A DNA stretch of 64,000 nucleotides from positions 24,113,282-24,177,281 of the forward strand of contig CM070615.1 of assembly GCA_036346395.1 (NCBI GenBank), given 5' to 3'. Shown here one piece after another: positions 44,901 through 57,173 of the stretch. The stretch comes from Hsuehochloa calcarea (lineage: Eukaryota > Streptophyta > Magnoliopsida > Poales > Poaceae). The position numbers were made by a program, and so were the translations under genes. The notes beneath the pieces were generated by a model that worked only from the letters and a program-made list of their open reading frames with translations, was not told where the DNA came from and did no database searches. How positions within the stretch are numbered: position 1 is the first letter of the stretch; each line of letters begins with the position of its first letter.

Positions 44901-47900
44901 AAGGTGTGATCCTCTGAGATCAACACAAGATTGACTACATGGTATCGAGCGGATACTCACCTCGAGATCAAATCGCCGCCGTTCGTGGTTGTTCTGTGAA
45001 GCCGCCGCCGCGTCGCCAAATCACCATCGAGATCCGCCGCCGCCCGCCTCACCGCTCAGTCGCGCCGCGCTTATGGCGGCGGCCGCCGCCCCGGCGGACA
45101 AGCACGTGGCGCCGCTTCGGAACAACGGAGAAGAAGCCACGTGGTCTTAGAAGCGACTGCTGGGCTGAAAGCCGCTCGGGGAGAAGAGGCCAGAGAGGCG
45201 ACGTGGCGGCGCTTCTTAGAGACAAGTGGCCGAAAGTCGCTCGGGAAGAAGAAGAGACCAAGAGAGCTGCAGCGAGGCAAAGTCGCTTCGGGACCGAAGC
45301 CGCTCGGGGAAGAAGAGGCAGGAAGAGGCGGCCGCTCGGGAAGAAGAGGCCAGGAAGAGGCGACGCCTCGAGGATTCAAGGAATAAAAGAAAAGAACGCT
45401 CTCGGGATTCAAGGAATAAAGGAAAAGAAAGGCAGTAGAATAAAATTCGGTGAAAAGGGAAAAAAAAGGAAAAAAAAAAGAATGCGTGCGGACTATGTAT
45501 AATTTGGTAAAAGAAGATATCGAGATCAAAGCGGAATATTAATGCGTGAAGACTTAGTGATGATCGTGGGAGATCTGTGTGACATATCTTGATATTTGGC
45601 ATCTCTGGTACATTGAAGATGACCCGAAGAAATTGAGGTACGCAGGAAGGCGATTATTGATACTACTTCCGCTAGTAACTCAAGGTGACATAAGAAGTAT
45701 GTTCTGAGGATCTCTTAGCGACAGTATGATAGGTCAGAGAGCTAGTGCGAGGTCATCAGACTTAAAGTGGAGTGATGCCAAATGATGTAAAATTAGAAGG
45801 AAGTAAGAATTACAGAGTTGGTCTAGAAGGGCTCACTAATTACGAGGACAAAGGGTGGAACACTATCTGCAAGAGACTTGTGTTGAGCTGCGAGATAAGA
45901 CGAGCATTGATTGGAGGATGTGGAACACCACCAATTACGTGGTGGTAGCTTGGTTGCTAACCCGATGTCTCCATCCATAGCTCGGATGGTAGAGATGATG
46001 CAGAGTGCACCAGCAATATGGAAGACACTAAGCAACATGTACTCTGGGGCAGGAAATGTAATGATGATGGTGGAAGTCCAAGGCAAGGTGGAGGCCCTAA
46101 AACAGGAGGAAAAGACCGTTCAGGAATATGCTAGTGAATTCTGACAACTTTGGGCGATTTAGATCATTATGATCCACTGCAGTTGACATGTCTTTGGTGA
46201 TATTGAAATTTGGTAGGGTGTGGGCATTTACTTGTGACAGTTACACACTTTCTAAAGGACTAAATCCAAAGTTTGAGAGTAGGAGGGTGCAATATTTCAC
46301 TTGGCAAAATTGCCTACAATGGAGGAGGCTATTTGACTATGGTGCGGGAGGAAGTTCGACTACGAGTAATGGGGACAACAACCGTCAGTCGCATATGCCA
46401 TACACGATGATAGAGAGTGCTACAATTGTGGGATAAAGGACATCGATGGAGGTCGAGGTCGAGGAGGTCGTGGAGGCCGAGGTGGAGATCGTGGTGGTCG
46501 TGGAGGCCGAGGAAGGGGCCGAGTTGGCCCCAGCTAACATGGCCCAGACAGGAGAATCGTCTCATCACTCGATGACCGAACAAGCTATCTGCATGGGAGA
46601 AGTGGCGACAAGGAAAGGCATTGAAGACTTCTCATGATTCAGCCTCCTTTGGTAACTTTGCAAACTCATGCGATGGGCGAAGGTACCCAGACACATGCAC
46701 TTGCATCCACATATAAGCACTCTCATATTGATTGGATCATAGATTGAGGGCATCCAAACATGTCACGAGTTCACGTGGTGCTTTCATCCTACACCCCATA
46801 TACTCATTAAAGCCGTCCAAGCGGATGGATGCGCCTTGACTTATTGAGGTGTTGGATCGTAGAATGTACACCATCCATTGCTCATCTCTACCGTTTTGCA
46901 TGTTCCTCCTTTCGATCAACCTTACATCGATCGGTTCTATCATTGACCAATTCAAATGCCTTGTCACATTTGATGAGGATTCGTGTTTATTCTGAGAGAA
47001 AGGCGGGAAGAGGATTGGGGCCGAATAAGGCGTAATGGGTTGTGGTACATTGATCGAGTTGATGCGGCATTGGTGTGGCTATAGGAGAGTCGAGGAAGAA
47101 GTGTTATTACATCATCGGCGCTTGGGACATCTATCATTTGAGAATTTAAGTCGGTTATATCTGATTTATTCAAAAGGGTAGACAAGAGTAGACTTGTATG
47201 TGATGCTTGCGAGTTTGGAAAACATACGGTCTACATATAGTAGTATTGGTCTTGAAGTTATGAACCTTTTATATTAATACACTCGGATGTTTGGGGTTAG
47301 TGCTCGATTACTACGTGAGTGGTTTTAAGTGGTTTGTCACATTCATTGATTGCTATACTCGTATGACTTGGATTTATATGATGAAACACAAGAGCGAGGC
47401 CCTTGATAAAATGAAACTCATGGATGAGATTAGGTTTGCAACATATCTCTCGAAAGAGGGATACTTCATCGCATTCAGCACACCACGACTTCAGTTGCTT
47501 TACTGTCATATTCCAAGCAGTATTGCTTTCCATCACTGCATCTTTGAATGGCTTGTGGCATCTACAACTTATCACTCAACAGCTTGCCCAGTGTGTTATG
47601 GTTCATGTCTTTGTCAACTCAATATGTCATAGTCATCATGATGGAAAAGCATACTTATTAGGATATGTAGTATGTGTAGTACAATTCATTATTTTACACT
47701 GAGCACATTGGGTAGAGGAGTGCAGCACTCTCTGGACACTTTATGGTCAATGCAAATTGCAGTATGATTTTTTCATGGCATGTCTCCACTTTATTGTTTG
47801 TTTTAATAACAATATTTTAGTTTACGAAATTACAAAGAATATGCTGTGGTGTCAAATAGATATGCTTCATATATATATGGTAGCCAGTGAACCTAAGCTG

Positions 47901-48576
47901 ATTTCATGCTGAGGTACCAGCATAAAAATGAACTAAAAAAGGCATTCAAAGTAATATATAGTTGGCACAGATCTGAGATACAGTTGCACAAAAATTTGGG
48001 TACATTCTATGACATGTGCACGGGCATGATCATATATACTTGGAAAATTTGAGATCACTGATTTCTGTAAACAATGCTTAATTAAAATAGATAATCTGGA
48101 GAACTTTTATATGGCCCAAGATCATGGGCTAGAAGTTTTCTGTATGTTTTTTTTTATTTTTTTTATTTCAGCTTTGAGATGGTAAACTTATCGTATACTG
48201 AAGTTACCACCAATGAATGACATCGTGCATAGATATGTAAACATTGCAGATATATGTGTGGAAAATACACAGGGTATAACAAACAGCTCTTTAGGCTGCA
48301 GTCTTCCTTGGAATAATGTTACGCTGACACAACTTCTCATATGCATGCAGTGCCCTCGGAACTTGGTTTTTCTCAGTTGCTGGTGCTCTCGTTGCTATTC
48401 CTGTGGGCATAAAGAAGAAATCATTAGCTCCACTGGTATTCTTTGGCACTACTGGAACTATGCTTGACATCATCATGGGCATTAGCCAGTGTGAGCGGGA
48501 GCATGCTGAGCGGCAGATGAAGCTTTTGGAAGCACAGAACCTTTCGGCGAATTCTTCAACAGAGGGTGAAAGCTGA
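41968..48576 (+). CDS. Small conserved-looking membrane protein, 92 aa, two exons (family not recognised)
   Basis: Exon 1 is 41968-42020 (MERVGSGEKQLEDCSVS plus two bases) and exon 2 is 48351-48576. The donor is AA|GTCAGT and the acceptor ATGCAG|TGCC; phases join to codon AAT, giving ...SVSNALGTWFFSVAG. The protein has two hydrophobic stretches (about 19-38, ALGTWFFSVAGALVAIPVGI, and about 43-61, LAPLVFFGTTGTMLDIIMG). After them comes a charged helical tail (CEREHAERQMKLLEAQ) ending SSTEGES. That suggests a small two-span membrane protein, perhaps organellar; I do not recognise the family and assign no function. It is divergent from RH28. The 6.3 kb intron holds a Helitron and a half copia. 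The model rests on frame continuity and splice sites, not on transcript data. Confidence 0.75.
42021..43748 (+). other. Intron 1 (5' part) of the 92-aa protein gene
   Basis: T-rich intron sequence, no coding signal. Around 43417-43515 a unit of about 50 bp starting aaatccatggg(c/t)tacttag occurs twice in tandem. Nothing else was recognised. Confidence 0.6.
43749..44072 (-). mobile_element. Small non-autonomous Helitron, 324 bp
   Basis: On the minus strand it begins TCTCTACTACTTAAAAG after a host A. It ends with an imperfect hairpin CCGTAGCAAAGCACGG, then GCATTGGACTAG and a host T. These ends match the Helitron pattern and resemble those of the element at 33160-36303. No coding capacity. Confidence 0.75.
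44392..44804. repeat. Direct repeat, copy A (413 bp), left of a half copia
   Basis: It matches 47404-47863 almost base for base, from tgataaaatgaaactcatgg to caaatagatat. It lacks two internal blocks of 36 and 11 bases present in copy B. Its right end is exactly the first base before the copia LTR. Confidence 0.9.
44805..47403 (+). mobile_element. 5' half of a Ty1/copia retrotransposon
   Basis: The LTR is 44805-44939 (TGTTGGAGAG...TTGACTACA, 135 bp, TATA actataaata about 44891). The primer-binding site is a mutated TGGTATCGAGC at 44940-44950. Leader, gag and integrase remnants follow. The element stops abruptly after MKHKSEAL of the integrase core at about 47403; reverse transcriptase, RNase H and 3' LTR are absent. 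Confidence 0.8.
45950..47403 (+). pseudogene. copia gag, protease-site and integrase remnants
   Basis: At 45965-46144 is gag (MVEMMQSAPAIWKTLSNMYSG...VEVQGKVEALKQEEKTVQEYASEF). Glycine/arginine-rich text follows at about 46447-46540. A decayed protease site reads HIDWIID then stop near 46725-46745, where an intact element would continue with SGA. Integrase fragment VLDYYVSGFKWFVTFIDCYTRMTWIYMMKHKSEAL lies at 47294-47403. Many stops and frame changes; no function. Confidence 0.75.
47404..47863. repeat. Direct repeat, copy B (460 bp), right of the half copia
   Basis: Partner of 44392-44804. It continues into ordinary intron sequence (gcttcatatatatgg), whereas copy A continues into the copia LTR. 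Confidence 0.9.
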
Positions 48577-50909
48577 CTGAATCCTTTGCCGATGTGGACA
48601 AGTGAAGTACACCTGTTGTTTTTCTCAACTTCTGGGGTTACCTGTCATGATCCTCTGCTCATGTGCGGAACAGATGACCTCTGAACTTTGGAAACCTTGT
48701 TGTTCTTCCTAATTTCCCAATAATGTGTATCCAGCGGTTTTATCACTTTTTGTTGGATATTCTGAAGCTGATTGATCTTCATCTATATGGTGATCGCAGC
48801 TGCTGGACATATCATGGTCATATAGACTGATAGACATCAGTGACCCGGTGATGGCATGACAGGGTTGTAAACTATTATCTATGCAGTTATATGAAGTAAT
48901 CAAGTGCCCATGGTGAATTTCTTCCCATCCGTCCAATATACAAAATTTGGATTCATCTTATTATTATTATTATTATTATTATTGTGAGCTGAACGAATTA
49001 TTATCATTGATCTCTGCTACTTAAAAATAGGAGTTGGTGGTCGTCCGTCCTCCCTACTCACACGTATCCAAAAGTATGCGCTAAGTGGCGTCCTTTAGCG
49101 TCCGTTGAATGCGCGAGCAAACCACCGAGGGTCCAAATCGCATCAAGCGCCTCGCAACCGTTTGTGCCAATGCCTGCCTCCCACTCACACATCGCACTCC
49201 CTCTCTTTTCTCTCTCACGCTCCCTCACCCTATCTTGCTCTCCCTTTCTCCACCCACGCTATCCTCCTGTCTCCTGATTGCTCAGCTCCTCCCCTGTCTC
49301 CTCATTGCTCAGCTCCTCTCTCGTTGACCATCGATTTGGTCACCCTACGCTAAGGCGAGGGTTTGATAGCATTCTCATCCCATCCTTTCTTGCCCTAGCT
49401 GCCTCTCCTGATTTTCGATCCCCTTCCATTCCCAATCTTCTCCCTCCTTCTGCCTCCCCGCCTCACCCCCTGCCCCCGGCAGCCGCCTCCCCTCGCCCAG
49501 CCTCACCACCCCCGCCATCAACATCTCGCAGAGGTCGTCATGCTGCGATCTCCTCGCCCTAACCAGCACGTAGTTGCATCCAGCACGCCGATGTATGACA
49601 TTGCACTCCTCCCACACGGGCCGTCATTCCACCTCCGCATCAGGTTTTGTCACCTCAAACTTCCAACCATTTTTTCCCTTTATTTGATCCAAATTTTTTT
49701 CTCTTGTACAATTAGCTTTGCACTCTAGCCACCGACCACCGCGAAGATGATGTCATCACCTCAGGTGAACTGGCAAGTCGCCTTCTGGCTCCTGCTGGTC
49801 TGTGGAATTGGGACAATATTTGTTTGTGATGCAAGCATGTTTCCCTCCCAAGTACTTTTCTTTTGTTGGCATTGCGATTTGCAGCTTGATTTCCTTTCCC
49901 TTTATGTGTTGCACTCCTCATATTCCAAGGACATAAAGTATCAGAAATCCTCTAATGTATGATTATATCTCTAATGCAATGGTTGTCAGGAAGATTTGTG
50001 TTTAGCTGATTTCTCTATTGGGAAGGCCATGCATTTTATCTACCAAGTTGATCATGGATTCCTTCACTTCTTGCAAGCTTTTGCATTTTTCATCATGGAT
50101 CAAAAGTTTACCTTTTGTATTGCAAAACCTAGCATGGTTCCTTTAGGTGCCCTTTTTATTGTTAAGGTATTGCAGCAAGTTTGATATGTGAAAGTTACTT
50201 CTTATCAGGTATTTGGCAAATTAAAATTTGGCACCTGTATGTTGATGAACTAATTAGCCTCAATCTCCTTTGTGTAGGTCCAAGAAGAAAGGAGGTCAAG
50301 AGCTTCTAAGATTGAACCTAGTATTTCATTAGGCAACAGAGTCAAATCACCAAATCATTCATTTAGCTACTTATACATTGGTTTCCTTTAGTTCCTACAT
50401 AGTTAGTTTGATGGTTTGACCTTTCACACAACAATGGGCTTTCTTGAATGTGAGCATCGGCCGGCTTCAGTACGTAATCAGGTTAGCTCATCGTTCTTAC
50501 ATTTAAATTTAGTTGGTTTAAAAATAAGCTATTTTTCTATTAGTATTTTACCTTTCCTTTTATTATAATGCTCTTTTTTTATATACGTCCGTGTGTTGTT
50601 ATGACCATGTTCTATTTGTTATTGATTCGATATTTTTTAGAACATTTTCCCCAAATTTGAGCTTCAATATGCACGTGCAACTTGAGAGCATGCCATTATA
50701 TAAGCATAACTAGGTGTTGTATTTGGTGCTTCCACAGCAGAATAAGTGGTGGTGCTTAGACGATTCACCAATCTTGTGTGGTGTTGTTGCAGCTATCTCT
50801 TGGAGGTATCTTTGATATTATCGTTTATCTTAGACACCAATTTCTCTTAGGTTTGTTTACATGTATAGCCATTTCTTAGTGCTATTTTCTTTGTTTAATG
50901 GTAACAACT
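48577..50909. other. 3' flank of the 92-aa gene and intergenic DNA, no gene supported
   Basis: It begins with the probable 3' UTR of the 92-aa gene. It contains a TTA microsatellite (48958-48983), a pyrimidine-rich GC block (about 49180-49560) that looks like a promoter or leader, and AT-rich sequence to 50909. Short open frames such as 49747-49962 have no recognised features. A decayed gene or gene-capture element cannot be excluded. Confidence 0.45.
48958..48983. repeat. TTA trinucleotide microsatellite
   Basis: An uninterrupted run of about eight to nine TTA units. Confidence 0.95.
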
Positions 50910-52024
50910 TGTTGAACCGAAAAGGCGACTAGAGGGGGGTGAATAGGAGCACGCTCACCTTTTCACAAATAATTGATTCAATAAAAACTTTACTCTAGTA
51001 GCTATAGAAGCTATGAAGATCAGTATATCAGTACAACAGAAGACTAATATTAAATCCAATTCAAACCCCTAAACAATACAACAAAATCAACAAAGATTGA
51101 AACAGTTCAATGCACTGGCGGTCTGACCTCTGGCCTTGGGTGGTCTGACTGATTCATTGGCGGTCTGACCTCTGGCCTTAGGCGGTCTGACCGCTGGCCT
51201 CCAGAACAGATCAAAACACCAATGACGAAGTTGCAAATAGATGTAACTTTTGATCTACAACTCCAAACTTGATAAAACTTGGAACACACCTTCTCTATGA
51301 TATCAGGAAGCTATTCCAATCGAAGATTGTGATAATTCTTGGAAGAATAAAGATAATTTTCCGTTTGATCAAAGAAGGGTTCAAAACCGGTCAAAACGAA
51401 AACTAGGTCAAAACTCTTACTCGTGGGTGATTGATGATCCTAGATAGATTCCCACACGTCATAGCAAGCTAGATCACGTGAAGAAACCAAGCAAAAACTC
51501 ACGGATCAAAGAAAGATCCAAAATCATCAAATAGAGAGAAAGAACACAATGAGACAAAACATTGATCAAACTTTCCTTTGATTGATTGATATGATATGAG
51601 CTTATAGTATCTCCATCAATGGAGGACAATGCTCAATCCAAGAGCACGAAAATCACATCAAACTAAAGAACCCTAGCCTCCACAAAAGCTATCCCTAAGA
51701 AAATTAGGGTTTACAAAAATAGCAAAAGAAACAAAGAGGAGGTGCAGCCACCTCCCTCTCCTATTTATAGTGGAGGCTTAGACCTTCTAGAAGTTTGACT
51801 CTATTGGGTTCCCGTTAAGGCCCAAAACAAACGGAACACTTACGCACGCATTTTAATGCGCCGTCTTTATCTCCCTTTGACCTAACTAGCTACACCTGGC
51901 GCCATCTTGCATCTCGGATTAGCCAATAGGTCACCCTTGTCCATCTTGCACCACGCGTGAGTACATTGACCTCACCCGACATCGTGATCGCTCTGGACCT
52001 CAGCTCTCCAAGCCTAGTCCCGAT
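50910..52024 (-). mobile_element. SIRE-like copia LTR fragment
   Basis: It starts TGTTGAACC and then ggcgactagaggggggtgaa, a phrase typical of the inner end of SIRE/Maximus-type LTRs in grasses. It has repeated ggcggtctgacc words (51117-51193) and a minus-strand TATA box (ctataaatag, 51761-51770). The 5' side of the LTR is cut at 52024 by the gypsy insertion. Confidence 0.65.
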
Positions 52025-55000
52025 TGTCACATCCCCAATTTAATGAAGAGGTTTACTATGCATCTCATTAGCATGCATCATATTTTCAAGCATTTACATT
52101 TTTCAGTGCACTAGGAAAATCTTATCCTAATGTATAAACCTACGCTTATGAAAAACAAACACTAAAGAAAACAGTGACATAAACATATGAACATCCTTTA
52201 AAATAATTTTATTCAAATACTATATTAATTATCATGAGTGAATATAATTTTTCCCAAATTTTGGGATGGGATTAAACTCAAAGAAAATTCAAACATATTT
52301 TAAAGACCTACTTTAAGTTTGAATTTAAATCATACAAGTTATAACATGAACAATCATGTTCAATAATTTTTATAAACACTAGACCTTCCTAGGAACCCCT
52401 GTGATTTATTTCACATTTTTAAGAAATTTATTTCTATTTTTAGCACCTTGGTCAAAGTGGAGAAAGCATTTTAATTCTCAGTCAAACCCTTAACCCTAAC
52501 TGACAGCACTATTCCTTGAGCTCGAGTCCGACCCGGCGAACCGACTCGACCGAACCCCCTAAGTGTTCCGCGTGGGAGCCATCCGATCAGAAATCAACGA
52601 CTCAGATTACGTAACCCTTCCGCCGGTCCGAACGATTCCACTCAATGCTGATGGTTCGATCCAGATCCAACGGTCCGCGTGAAGGCCCAGTCCGAACGAT
52701 CCCACTCAATGCTGATGGTTCGATCCAGATCCAACGGTTCGCGTGAACTCACTTAACGCGGGCTCTCGCGCGCGCTTGAGAAGCTGACGAAGGGGGCCCA
52801 CTCGTCAGATCCATCTCCTACCTCTCGGCGACGCCGTGGTAGATCCTCGCCACGCGGCCGGCGATTCCTTCCGCGTGCCGTCAACGCCGTCAATCCACCG
52901 CGTCCGTTGGCCACTCCTGGAGCTTCTCCATCTAACGCCGCCTCCACTCCGTCATCTCCCCGAGAATAATACCCCCTCTACTCCCTTGAACTCAGCTCAC
53001 TTCTCCTCTGTTGGCCGAGGAGAGGGAAGCTAGCGTGAGCTCTGTTCTTCGGTAAACCCCTCAACTCTGGGTCTCCGAGCTTTATCTTCCAATGCTGGTC
53101 CTATTTTCACTAAGCCCTGACCTCGGTTTTACTTGTAGCTCCCGGAACACCCGCGTGTCTTCGTCGACTCCGGAGCGTGTACCGAAGGCCTTCGCCGTGT
53201 CAATCCTTGATATCCTTGTGTCCGGTGAGCTATTTACTCTTGGAAGTGCGTCATATCATGTCTCTGAGCTTGAGAATGAGTTCCCCTAAACTAAGTTGTG
53301 CAATGCACGCCAGGAACCTGTCCATTTGAGAGTTGAACCAAATCGGCCGAAGTCCAAACTCTTCGTCTCCCACCTTGCTCCGGTAAGCCATTATCCGATT
53401 GCTTGCTTCCTTAGCATTCTCTAATGGTCATGAGTTATCCCGAGCCTTCACTCGCTCTAGTTCTTCACAGATTTCCTCCACGTTGAATCGCACCGCCTCG
53501 ACCTTTGTCGACGCCAAGCTAACTCGCCACCATCTCTTCTCTCCGACCTTCGTAGTCTCCTTGACTTCACCGATGCTCGCACCCGCTTCTTTGAACAATG
53601 CCGAGCTTGTTTGTGCCGCACGCTTGCGTGTTGACACCGCCGCCATCTCCGGTGGCGCCACCGCTTATTGGCCGCCGTGGAGGTCGCCACCACCACCCCT
53701 AGAAGCGCATTGCTATTGCACATCTGTCCCAACCTTTGGCCGACTCAGCGCGCGCGCCGGCGCGACAAGCCAGCCGGCAACCACGCGACCATGTTGTCAT
53801 ACACGCGCTCCATCAGAGTGTCCGTTTACTTTGGATTTTGAGGTATTTCTCGATGTTTATTCAGTATTGTATTTCTTTAGATCCCGAGCATATCGATATT
53901 GACCTATACGCTACCGAGGGAGAACAACTGAGTTTCCAGCAAGGCAAGCATCATTTGAACTTTCTTTTGCATCATATTTGATCCCAGTTTTGCTAAGTTA
54001 GTGCAGTGATAGTTGCTTGCATGCTATTTTGATAATGTCGCTATTTTTGTGATGTGTAGATTAGTTATCTTCTATTCATTGAGGTTATCCTTGAATTAGT
54101 TCACTACCACATGCTTGAGTTAGGATGGTTGAAATATATTGTTCGGGTTTGCTTAGCCCTGCAAGTCTAGAACCGGTAGTTGATTGTCGGGAATAACCCG
54201 ACAATTATGGGATAAACACAACTACCTTTATATGCTTTTGTTTCAGATCTTCGTATCTGTTTTATGAGTTAAATTTTGTCATTTTAAATGAGCTTTTGGT
54301 TTGGACAAGTGATGGTTAGTGATGGTGTCTTTGTACACGAGATTGGGTAAGTGTTTGACTTGTCTGGACAATTAAGGATCGAACTTTGGTAACGTCTTTG
54401 ATTTAAGTAAAACTCGTGCTACCACACGCAGTGTATGGGCACTGCTTGGTTAAGTAAGGGGTTGGTATTGTTGAGTTGATGACTGGTGGTGTGAGGACGT
54501 ATATGTGTTCCATTGCATATATGTTTCGTAGGGTGCCGATTGCAATCTTTTATTTGTGGGTAATACTATTTAAGCTTTATCAATTGGGTCCGTGTTCCCG
54601 GCACAACTTGCGTGCCCATTTGGCTGGTGGGTGGTGTAACCTACCCTAAGTGGGATCATGTCGCGCATGGGCGTTTCAACTCAATAATGTCAACTTGCTG
54701 AAAAATACTGAGTATTGGTTTACCCGGCCAGCATACCTTAGGAAGTATGCTATTTTCGGAGGCATCTGGAGGCATACGTGCTAATCAAGTCATGTGGGTA
54801 AAGTAGTACACCCCTGTAGGGTATAAATCTATTCGAATAGCCGTGTCCACGGTTATGGACGACCACTTGAGTTACATGGTTGCTATTGTTAGACTTGGAA
54901 TCAAAATTTTATGGTTATAACTTGGTATTCGTCGTGAATATGATGTTCATGTATTTTGTTGTATCAAAGTGGACAACTACTTTGTTATTTGTATGATTCA

Positions 55001-55787
55001 TTTGTTATTCAATTCACTACTTATTCACATGCTTTACTTCTACTTCAAATCTGATTTCCAAATGGCACTTGAAAAACTAGCATGTGTAGGTTGTAAATTG
55101 CTGCGTCTCTTTTGCAAAACTAAGCCCATATGAGCCATCCTTTGGAACAACCTCTAGCATAACTAATTTTACTTTGTGTAAGACTTGCGAGTACCTTTGT
55201 ACTCAACCCGGTTGCTGCAATTTCAGGTGAGGAAGGGTATGAGCCCGTTGAGCTTGTTAGCGCCAATTTTGGCGACGCTGACGAGTAGTGTTATCATTTA
55301 ACCCCCAGTCGGTTGCCTTGGGTTATGGGCATACCTTGCTGGACCTTTTGGTTTATTTATCTTGCTTCCGCTGTTATTTATCACTCTTATTTGAATTTGG
55401 CTGGTCGGCCGTTATGTAATAGTTGTAGACTTAACTATTATATTGTATGTCTTTTGGATTGTTAATGTACGATGTTGTATAGATGTGATCAACGTTGAAT
55501 GAGAGTGTGAGTGTGTTGGTCGCTGATCCTGGGAGCCAACACGATCTCATACTCGCTGTTATGAATCCCACTTTAACTTGTCTAAGTATTGGCTTTGACC
55601 GTTTGGAGATCTGATAATCATGTAGTGCTTGCAGAGGAGCGGCGCGCATGATCACCGGGGCTCTAGTTTCGGTCGGGCTCCTCACTTGGATGGAGTTAAG
55701 GTAGAAATCATTTACTTGAGGCTCAGAGTTATTTCCTTAAGACCAAGTAAACCTCGGTCTTATGGAAATAACCCGGGGGTCCTCACA
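52025..55787 (+). mobile_element. 5' LTR of the gypsy element, about 3.76 kb
   Basis: It starts TGTCACATCCCC and ends GGGGTCCTCACA, three bases before the primer-binding site. No 3' LTR is present for comparison, so the outer boundary rests on the TGTCACATCC start, typical of grass gypsy LTRs. The phrase ccgatccagatccaacgg- type repeats (about 52640-52745) form a 60-bp duplication. Short open frames inside (for example 53399-53902) are not genes. Confidence 0.7.
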
Positions 55788-55790
55788 GCG

Positions 55791-55804
55791 TTGGTATCAG
55801 AGCC
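55791..55804 (+). other. Gypsy primer-binding site (initiator tRNA-Met type)
   Basis: TTGGTATCAGAGCC, complementary to the initiator methionine tRNA 3' end, just past the LTR. Confidence 0.9.
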
Positions 55805-56001
55805 ATACTGACTGTAGGTTAGAGATAGCATGGGCGTTAAGTTTAGTAAGTCCCTTGGTCAAAATATTTTCAAGTTATCAAAATTATTTCAGAAAGTTAA
55901 GTTAGGGGTATCTTTTATTCCTCATCCATCTTAGTTTCATTCCTCACCTTACTCTCTTTTAATTTACAGAAATAACTTACCTTGGCTATTCTTGTCCTTA
56001 G

Positions 56002-56748
56002 ATGAGTCACGAGTATCTGACCAGGGAGACTCAAGCTGAAGATATGGATGGGTACCCGGCACTTCTTCGAGATATGATGTGGAGGGAGAACTTCATGTAC
56101 CAACCTGTATACTTCATCTATCGTCAAGATCTTGGACCAGGGATAGAAGACTACCGGGCGGTGATCCATCTAGTTGCAAGACAAGTTACAGGGAGTATTC
56201 CATACCGTTTCCAGGCTCGTGGCACTTTCGAAGCCATGGCTTTGCAAGAGGTGGCTCGTATGGCCATGAGTCGTCTCCGTTACGACTTGACGGAGTTATC
56301 TCAGCCACCATACGACCACTTCCCTATGCAAGCATAGGGAATGGAGGTGAACACTTTTGCCGAGATTCAGTACGGGGAGGATCCCCATGTTCGGCAACTC
56401 GCAAGGTTGGTTCACATCACGGAACAAATGCGTCGATGCGTCATACATGAACTTTGGGAGACACAACGTCGTCTCCTCGTAGCTCAGGAGCATCTACAAC
56501 CCCTATGCAATATGGGGCTTGTAGCCCGACATGTGCTTTATGGGGAAAGAGAGATCTCCCCATATGCATCTGCGCCGTCGGAGTACCGTCTTCCTGAAAT
56601 GGGAGGGCAAGATTCCTATCATGGACAACGGCGTCGGGCTCGCATGTCAGTGGGTTTTTCCCGTACTCAAAGGTCAGAACCCGTAGAAGGGCACATCATA
56701 GGATCCCCTCTACGCCTCACCAATCCACTTGACCCTGACGATACGTGA
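56002..56748 (+). pseudogene. Gypsy ORF0 (extra ORF upstream of gag), one internal stop
   Basis: A 248-codon frame from MSHEYLTRETQAEDMDGYPALLRDM to RLTNPLDPDDT is broken only by TAG at about 56335-56337. The protein is rich in charged helices (EQMRRCVIHELWETQRRLLVAQEHL) and has no motif I know. Position between primer site and gag, same strand, is that of ORF0 in RIRE3/RIRE8-type elements, whose function is unknown. Confidence 0.7.
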
Positions 56749-57173
56749 TCTCCTGGGTACCACCTTCCGGATGAGTTCCCGGTGAATTTCGATCGGGAGA
56801 ATGGATAGAGTGTTAGAGTAGTACGCTCGCTGACCATACGTATGCACCAGCGAGTATGTATCCTTCTATTTTTACAATCGGTTAGTAGTTGTTGGAACTT
56901 TCGTGTTTATTTGTAAGAACGTTTATTCCGGGCAGTTACCATTCGTCTACGGGCTAATATCAATGTAATTGTACCAGTATTTTATGAGGAGTTTTTAATG
57001 GATCTTGTACTGGCCTTAGTGCCTTTGTACCCCATTTGGTGTTGAGTTTATGTGCATTATTTACCATTATGCATGAATAACTACATATGATATGCTTGCT
57101 GTCCCAAAATTTGTGTCTCCTTTAAGAAGAAAGTACCCTAACCATTATCGCTAACTCTCCTTGTCACCTTAGG

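Noticed and set aside
49105..50184. Possible small gene downstream of the 92-aa gene
   Set aside because: Several short open frames after a pyrimidine-rich leader-like block, but no consistent splice model or recognisable protein; left as unassigned.
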